Source of the DNA: DASWRT01 sp036403035 | GTDB taxonomy: Bacteria; Pseudomonadota; Alphaproteobacteria; ATCC43930; CGMCC-115725 | Assembly: GCA_036403035.1 (NCBI GenBank) | Contig: DASWRT010000279.1 | Coordinates: 1-26,917, forward strand | Length of the DNA: 26,917 nucleotides | Direction of reading: 5' to 3' | Shown: positions 21,842-26,917 of the stretch, piece by piece | How the letters are laid out: each line of letters begins with the position of its first letter | How positions within the stretch are numbered: the first letter of the stretch is position 1 | Translations under genes and position numbers: made by a program | The notes under the pieces: model-generated | What the model was told of the DNA's origin: nothing | The model's input: only the letters and a program-made list of their open reading frames with translations | Databases searched by the model: none

Positions 21842-22927
21842 ATAACGAGCGAACAGTACCGTCAGGCCGGCGTCGACATCGACGCGGGCAACGCGCTGGT
21901 CGAGGCGATCAAGCCGCTGGCGCGCACGACCGCCCGAGCCGGCGCCGATGCCGGGCTGGGCGGGTTCGGCGCGCTCTTCGACCTCAAGGCCGCCGGCTTC
22001 CGCGACCCGATCCTGGTCGCGACGACGGACGGCGTCGGCACCAAGCTAAAGATCGCGATCGCGACCGGCCGTCACGACACGATCGGCATCGACCTCGTCG
22101 CGATGTGCGTCAACGACCTCGTCGTGCAGGGCGCCGAGCCGCTGTTCTTCCTCGACTATTTCGCGACCGGGAAGCTCGACGTGGCGGCCGGGCGGACGAT
22201 CCTCGCCGGCATCGCGGGCGCCTGCCGCACCGTGGGTTGCGCGCTGATCGGCGGCGAGACCGCCGAGATGCCGGGGATGTACGCGGCCGGCGATTACGAC
22301 CTCGCCGGCTTCGCGGTCGGCGCGGTCGAGCGCGGACAGGCGATCGACGGGCGCAGCATCGTCGCCGGCGACGTCGTGCTCGGCCTCGCCTCCAGCGGCG
22401 TCCATTCGAACGGGTTCTCGCTGGTCCGGCGCATCGTCGAGCGCGGCGGGCACGGCTACGATTCGCCGGCGCCGTTCGAGCCGGGCAAGACGCTCGGCGA
22501 GGCGCTGCTGACGCCGACCCGGCTCTACGTGAAGAGCTGCCTCGCGGCGATCCGCACCGGCGGCAGCGGCGGCGTCAAGGGCCTCGCCCATATCACCGGT
22601 GGCGGCCTCACCGAGAACATACCACGGGTGCTGCCCGACGATCTCGCGGCCGAGCTGGACGCGACCGCCTGGCCGCTACCCCCGGTGTTCGGCTGGCTTG
22701 TCGCCGAGGCGGACCTGACGCCGGCGGAGATGGCGCGGACCTTCAATTGCGGCATCGGGATGGTGGTGATCGCCGGAGCCGCCGCGGCCGAGCATGTCGC
22801 CGACGTGCTGACCGGGGCCGGCGAGACGGTGCACCGGATCGGCCGGATCGTCGAGCGGCGCGAGGGCGCGGCCGGGACGGTCCTGCGCAACGAGGATGCC
22901 GCGTGGCAGCGGCAGCGGCCGGCCTGA
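21842..22927 (+). CDS. purM: Phosphoribosylformylglycinamidine cyclo-ligase, apparent ATA start
   Basis: This is 361 residues from ATA 21842. It makes AIR from FGAM with ATP in purine synthesis. The opening ITSEQYRQAGVDIDAGNALV matches the PurM N-terminus with Ile codon in place of Met. ATTDGVGTKLKIA, AMCVNDLVVQGAEPLFFLDYF, GGETAEMPG and SSGVHSNGFSLVR are intact. An in-frame stop lies at 21818-21820 and no ATG, GTG or TTG occurs before ATG 22103, which would remove about 87 essential residues. GAGG (21833-21836) lies 5 bases before ATA, an ideal position. Either ATA is used, or the base is a sequencing error for ATG. purN follows after 10 bases. Confidence 0.93.
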   Translation: MTSEQYRQAGVDIDAGNALVEAIKPLARTTARAGADAGLGGFGALFDLKAAGFRDPILVATTDGVGTKLKIAIATGRHDTIGIDLVAMCVNDLVVQGAEPLFFLDYFATGKLDVAAGRTILAGIAGACRTVGCALIGGETAEMPGMYAAGDYDLAGFAVGAVERGQAIDGRSIVAGDVVLGLASSGVHSNGFSLVRRIVERGGHGYDSPAPFEPGKTLGEALLTPTRLYVKSCLAAIRTGGSGGVKGLAHITGGGLTENIPRVLPDDLAAELDATAWPLPPVFGWLVAEADLTPAEMARTFNCGIGMVVIAGAAAAEHVADVLTGAGETVHRIGRIVERREGAAGTVLRNEDAAWQRQRPA

Positions 22928-22937
22928 GGCGCCGTCG

Positions 22938-23630
22938 ATGACCACGATTGGCGGCGAGGATCCGGGGCGGCCGGCCCCGAGGAGCCGCGTGCGGATCGCC
23001 GTGCTGATCTCCGGACGCGGCTCCAACATGCAGGCCCTGATCGAGGCGTGCGCCGCTCCCGATTTCCCGGCCGAGATCGTGCGCGTGATCGCGAACCGTG
23101 CCGACGCCGCCGGGCTGCAGCGGGCACGGCAGGCCGGCATTCCCGTCTCGGTCGTGCCGCACCGCGAATTCGCGACCCGCGAGAGCTTCGACGCGGCGCT
23201 CGACGAGGCGCTGCGCGCCGACCGCGTCGAACTGGTCTGCCTTGCCGGGTTCATGCGTCTGCTGACCCCCGGCTTCGTCGAGCGGTGGCATGACCGGATG
23301 CTCAACATCCACCCCTCGCTGCTTCCGGCCTTCAAGGGATTGCACACGCACGAGCGCGCGCTTGCCGCGGGCGTCCGCTTCTCCGGCTGCACGGTGCATT
23401 TCGTCCGCGCCGAGATGGACGACGGGCCGATCATCGTGCAGGCCGCGGTCCCGGTGTTGCCGGACGACGACGCCGACGCGCTCGCTGCCCGCGTGCTCGA
23501 CGCCGAGCACCGCGCCTATCCGCTTGCGCTGCGTCTCGTCGCCGAGGGGCGGGCGCGCGTCGTCGCCGAGCGGGTCATCGTCAACGGCGCCGGCGCGGCC
23601 GGCGGACCGCTCCTCAACCCATCCGAGTAA
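22938..23630 (+). CDS. purN: Phosphoribosylglycinamide formyltransferase
   Basis: This is 230 residues. It transfers a formyl group from 10-formyltetrahydrofolate to GAR. The Rossmann opening RIAVLISGRGSNMQALIEAC binds phosphoribose. The catalytic triad is N123 and H125 in NIHPSLLPAFKG and D161 in EMDDGPII. ATG 22938 has GAGG eight bases upstream, which overlaps the purM stop region, so coupling with purM is likely. GTG 22989 with GAGGAG at short spacing would remove 17 extra N-terminal residues and match the E. coli start better; this is the main uncertainty. The C-terminal ANGAGAAGG-like tail is slightly longer than in E. coli. Confidence 0.95.
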   Translation: MTTIGGEDPGRPAPRSRVRIAVLISGRGSNMQALIEACAAPDFPAEIVRVIANRADAAGLQRARQAGIPVSVVPHREFATRESFDAALDEALRADRVELVCLAGFMRLLTPGFVERWHDRMLNIHPSLLPAFKGLHTHERALAAGVRFSGCTVHFVRAEMDDGPIIVQAAVPVLPDDDADALAARVLDAEHRAYPLALRLVAEGRARVVAERVIVNGAGAAGGPLLNPSE

Positions 23631-23641
23631 ACGCGCCGGGC

Positions 23642-23669
23642 TTGTCGGCGCTGCGTTTTGTTGTATACC
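23642..23669 (+). promoter_or_regulatory. Candidate promoter for the small oxidase subunit gene
   Basis: TTGTCG (23642-23647) and TATACC (23664-23669) are separated by 16 bases, each a 4/6 match to sigma-70 boxes. Transcription would start about 35 bases before the ATG at 23710. The region is richer in T than its surroundings. Confidence 0.4.
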
Positions 23670-23709
23670 TCGCAGCGGCGATACCGGCTGCCCAACAAGA
23701 GGATAGAGC

Positions 23710-23838
23710 ATGGCCATGACCTTCGACCCGGAAGTCGAACGCCACCGGCGTACCTGGATCGGGTTCACCCGCTTCGTAAAGTTCGGCACGGCTGCAGTCG
23801 TGATTCTGCTCGTCCTGATGGCGATCTTCCTGCTCTGA
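23710..23838 (+). CDS. aa3-type cytochrome c oxidase subunit IV-like small membrane protein
   Basis: This is a 42-residue protein with a short polar N-terminus (MAMTFDPEVERHRRTWIGF), a link TRFVKFGT, and one membrane helix AAVVILLVLMAIFLL at the C-terminus. The size, the RRTWxGFxRxxKxGT stretch and the terminal helix match the small fourth subunit of alphaproteobacterial aa3 oxidases (PF07835 family). AGAGG lies 7 bases before ATG 23710. No other oxidase gene is nearby, so it is an orphan here; subunits I-III must be elsewhere. It is too short for many gene finders. A second in-frame ATG at 23716 is possible. Confidence 0.75.
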   Translation: MAMTFDPEVERHRRTWIGFTRFVKFGTAAVVILLVLMAIFLL

Positions 23839-23999
23839 CGCGGCATCCGGTCCGGGCGGCGCCCTCCGGGGCCGCCGCCGGACCGTCGTACCCTGCCGGG
23901 GCGCAGCAAACATCGCCCTTGACGCCCCGGCAGGCGTAAAGAGACGCTATCCCCAAATGCCGGCCGCGGTGGGCCGGACGACTCCTGGGGAGGAGCGAC
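23839..23999. other. Leader region upstream of the ABC transporter operon, rich in hairpins
   Basis: No gene is evident. GGTCCGG...CCGGACC (about 23848-23884) is a GC-rich imperfect hairpin that may terminate the small oxidase gene, though it lacks a T-run. CCTGCCGGGGCG (23892-23903) and CGCCCCGGCAGG (23923-23934) form a perfect 12-bp stem with a 19-base loop that overlaps TTGACG (23919-23924), a possible -35 box. CCGGCC-N6-GGCCGG (23960-23977) is a third stem. GGGGAGGAG ends 4 bases before the ATG at 24000 and is the ribosome-binding site. Confidence 0.5.
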
Positions 24000-25244
24000 A
24001 TGCACAAGATGTCTCGGGGAACTCTGGCCGCCGCCGCGGCCGGAGCGTTTGCGCTTTGCGCCGCCGGAACGGCGTCCGCGGCGGACGGCACCATCAAGAT
24101 CGCGTACATCGACCCGCTGTCCGGACCTTTCGCCAACGTCGGCGAACAGGGCATGCACCATTTCCAGTTCGCGATCGACGCCGTCAACGCGCACGGCGGC
24201 GTGCTGGGCGGGAAGAAGCTGGAGCTGGTGACGCTCGACTCGAAGTCGAACCCGCAGGACGCGCAGATCGCGTTGAAGCGGGCGATCGACGACGGCGTCC
24301 GGTTCGTGACGCAGGGCAACGGCTCGAACGTCGCCCACGCGATCGTCGACGCGCTCGGCAAGCACAACGAGCGCGAATCGGACAAGGCGGTGCTGTACCT
24401 CAACTACGCCGCGGTCGATCCCGCCCTCACCAACGACAAGTGCAGCTTCTGGCACTTCCGGTTCGACGCCGACGCCGACATGAAGATGGAGGCGCTGACG
24501 AACCAGATCGCGAAGCAGCCGAACTACAAGAAGATCTACTTCATCAACATGGACTACTCGTTCGGCAAGGCCGTCTCGGCGGCGTCGAACGCGCTGATCA
24601 AGAAGAAGCGGCCGGACATCCAGATCGTCGGCGACGAGCTGCATCCGATGGGCAAGGTCCAGGATTTCTCGCCCTATGTCGCCAAGATAAAGGCGTCCGG
24701 CGCCGACGCGGTGATCACCGGCAACTGGGGCAACGACCTGGCGCTGCTCGTCAAGGCCGCCAAGGACGCCGGGCTCGCCGTCGACTGGTACACCTACTAC
24801 GCGGGCGGCCTCGGCACACCCTCCGCGATCGGACAGGCGGGCAAGGACCGCGTCAAGCAGGTCAGCGAGTGGACGAGCGACGTCGAGGTGGCCGACACCG
24901 ACGAGCTGGTCCGGAGCTACAAGGAGAAATACGGCGCCGATTATTACTACTACCGCATCGCGACCGAGATCGAGATGCTCGCCCGGGCGATCGACAAGGC
25001 GAAATCGACCGACCCCGTGGCGGTCGCCAAGGCGCTCGAAGGCATGACGTACGAGGCGTCGGTGGGCGCGCTCACGATGCGGGCCGACAACCACCAGATT
25101 CTCCAGCCGCTCTACATCTCGACGATGTCCGCCGGCCAGAAATACGACGTCGAGAATACCGGCCTCGGCTTCAAGCCGGATGCGCGGATCGAGGCGAAGG
25201 AGACGGAGATGCCGACGACCTGCAAGATGAAGCGGCCGGGCTGA
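24000..25244 (+). CDS. Periplasmic substrate-binding protein of a branched-chain amino acid-type ABC transporter
   Basis: This is 414 residues. A signal peptide (positive MHKMSRG, hydrophobic AAAAAGAFALCAAG, cleavage after ASA near 27) leads to the periplasm. The mature protein opens GTIKIAYIDPLSGPFANVGEQ, as in LivK/Peripla_BP_6 proteins. The pocket-forming stretches QGNGSNVAHAI and ADAVITGNWGNDLALLV follow. A true lipobox is not visible. Cys in NDKCSFWHF and in the tail TTCKM may form a disulfide. It captures a ligand and delivers it to LivH-LivM; the ligand may be an amino acid, amide or other small acid. ATG 24009 is a possible second start, but the Shine-Dalgarno spacing favours 24000. 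Confidence 0.93.
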   Translation: MHKMSRGTLAAAAAGAFALCAAGTASAADGTIKIAYIDPLSGPFANVGEQGMHHFQFAIDAVNAHGGVLGGKKLELVTLDSKSNPQDAQIALKRAIDDGVRFVTQGNGSNVAHAIVDALGKHNERESDKAVLYLNYAAVDPALTNDKCSFWHFRFDADADMKMEALTNQIAKQPNYKKIYFINMDYSFGKAVSAASNALIKKKRPDIQIVGDELHPMGKVQDFSPYVAKIKASGADAVITGNWGNDLALLVKAAKDAGLAVDWYTYYAGGLGTPSAIGQAGKDRVKQVSEWTSDVEVADTDELVRSYKEKYGADYYYYRIATEIEMLARAIDKAKSTDPVAVAKALEGMTYEASVGALTMRADNHQILQPLYISTMSAGQKYDVENTGLGFKPDARIEAKETEMPTTCKMKRPG

Positions 25245-25262
25245 CCGGCCGCCGGAGCCGGT
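25244..25262 (+). repeat. Stem-loop right after the binding-protein gene
   Basis: ACCGGC (25244-25249) pairs with GCCGGT (25257-25262) around a 7-base loop and starts on the last base of the stop codon. Such hairpins often protect the upstream mRNA or weaken read-through, giving more binding protein than permease. There is no T-run. Confidence 0.4.
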
Positions 25263-25305
25263 TCTCCCGCGGCAGGACGAACCGAACGGAGGAGGTCGCC
25301 CGGAG

Positions 25306-26256
25306 GTGGTGGAACTCGTCTTCTTCTCGCTGCTGAACGGCGTCGTCTATGGGCTGCTGCTGTTCATGCTGTCCAGCGGTCTTACGCTGATCTTCAGCAT
25401 GATGGGGGTGCTCAACTTCGCGCACGCCAGCCTGTTCATGCTCGGAGCCTACTTCGCGTACGAGGTCGGGCGGGCCGTCGGGTTCTGGCCGGCGCTCGTC
25501 GTCGCGCCGGTCGCGGTCGGCCTGCTCGGCGCCGCCATCGAGCGCTGGGGACTGCGGACGGTCCACCGGTTCGGCCACGTGGCGGAGCTGCTGTTCACCT
25601 TCGGGCTCGCCCTGGTGATCGAGGAGGTGGTCCAGCTCGTCTGGGGCCGGTCGGCGGTGCCGTACGACGTCCCGCCGCAGCTCGACTTCACGATGTTCAG
25701 CGTCTTCGACACCGCCTACCCGGCATACAAGGGCTTCATGGTGCTGGTGTCGGTGGCGATGTTCGGCGTCCTCGCGCTGGTGCTGACGCGGACCCGCATC
25801 GGCCTCGTGATCCAGGCCGCGCTGACCCACCCGGACATGGTCGCGATGCTCGGCCACAACGTGCCGCGCGTCTTCATGCTGGTGTTCGGCGTCGGTAGCG
25901 CGCTCGCCGGGCTGGCCGGCGTGATCGGCGGGTTCGCGCTGGTCACCTCGCCGGGACTCGCGCAGACGGTCGGCTCGATCGTCTTCGTCGTCATCATCGT
26001 CGGCGGCCTCGGATCGCTGACCGGCGCGTTCGCCGCGTCGCTGATGATCGGCGTCCTCCAGACCTTCGCGGTCGCGCTGGACTTCTCCTTCCTCGACCTC
26101 TTCGCGCGGCTCGGCGTGCCGGCCGGGCCCGGCGACGCGCTCTACGATCTCTGGAAGGTCAAGTTCGCCCAGATCGGACCGGTGCTCCCCTACTTCATCC
26201 TGGTGCTGATGCTGGTCGTCCGGCCGCGCGGCCTGATGGGGACGCGCGAGACATGA
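25306..26256 (+). CDS. livH: Branched-chain amino acid ABC transporter permease, LivH type
   Basis: This is 316 residues and about eight membrane helices, beginning VVELVFFSLLNGVVYGLLLF. The LivH signatures LIFSMMGVLNFAHASLFMLG and, near the C-terminus, IVGGLGSLTGAFAASLMIG are clear. It forms half of the inner-membrane channel with LivM. The start is GTG 25306 or the next codon, GTG 25309; the GGAGGAGG region lies about 10 bases upstream. The stop overlaps the livM start as ATGA, so translation is coupled. ATPase genes (livG and livF) are expected beyond the window but not seen. The symbol reflects family, not proven substrate. Confidence 0.93.
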   Translation: MVELVFFSLLNGVVYGLLLFMLSSGLTLIFSMMGVLNFAHASLFMLGAYFAYEVGRAVGFWPALVVAPVAVGLLGAAIERWGLRTVHRFGHVAELLFTFGLALVIEEVVQLVWGRSAVPYDVPPQLDFTMFSVFDTAYPAYKGFMVLVSVAMFGVLALVLTRTRIGLVIQAALTHPDMVAMLGHNVPRVFMLVFGVGSALAGLAGVIGGFALVTSPGLAQTVGSIVFVVIIVGGLGSLTGAFAASLMIGVLQTFAVALDFSFLDLFARLGVPAGPGDALYDLWKVKFAQIGPVLPYFILVLMLVVRPRGLMGTRET

Positions 26257-26917
26257 CCGAGAGCGCGGGCGGCACGCTGGAGGAACGCCGGCGGAGCGTT
26301 GCGGCAGCCTCGGGAAGGACGGCGCCGGCGGCGCTGCGGCGATGGGCGCCGTGGCTGGCGGCCGTTCTCCTGCTCGCGGCGCTGCCGCATGTCTTCACCA
26401 CGAGCTTCGGCCGGACGCTGCTGAGCGAGATGGGCGTCGCGATCGTCTTCGCGCTCTCCTACAACATGCTGCTCGGCCAGACCGGCCTGCTCTCCTTCGG
26501 CCATGCGATCTATTTCGGGCTCGGCGGCTACACGGCGATCCACGTCCTGAACCGGATCGGCGGCGGGCTGCCGCTGCCGGTCGCCTTCCTGCCGCTGGTC
26601 GGCGGGCTCGGCGGCCTCGCCTTCGGGATCGTGCTCGGCTACCTCTCGACGCGCCGCGCCGGGACGACCTTCGCGATGATCACGCTCGGCATGGCCGAGA
26701 TGGTGTCGGCGCTGGCGCTGATCTTCGACGCGGTGTTCGGCGGCGAGGAAGGCGTGTCGAGCGACCGCACCGCCGGCCCGCGCCTGCTCGGGATCGATTT
26801 CGGCCCGCAGATCCAGGTCTACTACCTGATCGCCGCCTGGATGCTGGCCAGCGCGGCGCTGATGTACGCCTTCACGCGGACGCCCGCGGGCCGGCTCTGC
26901 AACGCCGTGCGCGACAA
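26253..26917 (+). CDS. livM: Branched-chain amino acid ABC transporter permease, LivM type (3' end outside window)
   Basis: The frame is open from ATG 26253 to the window edge (about 221 codons). The N-terminus is polar and Arg/Ala-rich (about 1-30), then membrane helices start with WAPWLAAVLLLAALPHVF. The LivM signature ALSYNMLLGQTGLLSFGHAI and GYLSTRRAGTTFAMITLGMAEM follow. It pairs with LivH as the second channel subunit. Its ATG overlaps the livH stop by 4 bases. The sequence ends at RLCNAVRDN, about two-thirds through a normal LivM, so the C-terminal helices are missing only because the window ends. Confidence 0.93.
   Translation, partial: MTESAGGTLEERRRSVAAASGRTAPAALRRWAPWLAAVLLLAALPHVFTTSFGRTLLSEMGVAIVFALSYNMLLGQTGLLSFGHAIYFGLGGYTAIHVLNRIGGGLPLPVAFLPLVGGLGGLAFGIVLGYLSTRRAGTTFAMITLGMAEMVSALALIFDAVFGGEEGVSSDRTAGPRLLGIDFGPQIQVYYLIAAWMLASAALMYAFTRTPAGRLCNAVRD

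Noticed and set aside
1..26917. CRISPR array, prophage, transposase, tRNA or rRNA
   Set aside because: No regularly spaced direct repeats, no integrase or transposase motifs, and no cloverleaf-like or rRNA-like stretch was noticed on reading; a covariance-model scan would be decisive for tRNA.

Overview
The window is high-GC, densely packed chromosomal DNA from an alphaproteobacterium. The lineage call rests on several linked signs: a divK-pleD operon beside rpmG, a PdhS/PleC/DivJ-like histidine kinase, an EipB-type (DUF1849) periplasmic protein, a Pol IV with an N-terminal zinc ribbon, a 42-residue aa3-type oxidase subunit IV-like protein, an HdaA-type DnaA regulator and a possible CtrA-like box. 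The gene order aspS / rnd / ppk-ppx / sixA / DUF2066-pgsA-perM-hda / purM-purN is, as I recall it, usual for Rhodospirillales-like genomes. I cannot name a genus. I see no phage, integrase, transposase, CRISPR array, rRNA or tRNA.

Layout. (1) 1-4784, cell-cycle and c-di-GMP signalling: the tail of an unrecognised gene, rpmG with its own promoter and terminator, then divK-pleD on the minus strand and, divergently, a membrane Cache/HAMP histidine kinase whose phosphoacceptor region looks like the family that handles DivK and PleD. (2) 4785-8631, accessory and housekeeping genes: a hicAB toxin-antitoxin pair behind two operator-like dyads, a ROK sugar kinase overlapping dinB (Pol IV), and a HAD phosphatase. 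(3) 8632-10806: eipB, and divergently a small GGDEF protein behind a consensus-matching sigma-54 promoter. This is followed by a 218-bp nested inverted-repeat element that separates it from aspS. (4) 10807-18248: aspS and rnd diverge around a 14-bp perfect hairpin. rnd runs tail-to-tail into ppx, the second gene of a ppk-ppx polyphosphate operon, and sixA diverges from ppk and runs tail-to-tail into hda. (5) 18197-21748: a minus-strand operon DUF2066-pgsA-perM-hda in which every junction is a 4-base stop/start overlap (TTGA, GTGA, ATGA). (6) 21842-23630: purM-purN, where purM has no usual start codon and appears to begin at ATA. (7) 23710-26917: a tiny cytochrome oxidase subunit IV-like gene, then a branched-chain amino acid-type ABC operon (binding protein, LivH, and LivM cut by the window end).

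How the genes fit together. PleD and the sigma-54-linked GGDEF protein are two predicted c-di-GMP synthases; DivK and the adjacent kinase probably feed the PleD branch. PPK1 and PPX make and degrade polyphosphate. Hda restrains DnaA after replication starts. PurM and PurN catalyse two steps of purine synthesis. No wholly new system is evident. The most unusual points are the ATA start of purM, the non-ATG coupled start of pgsA, the sigma-54 promoter, the nested palindromic element, and the kinase placed next to divK-pleD.
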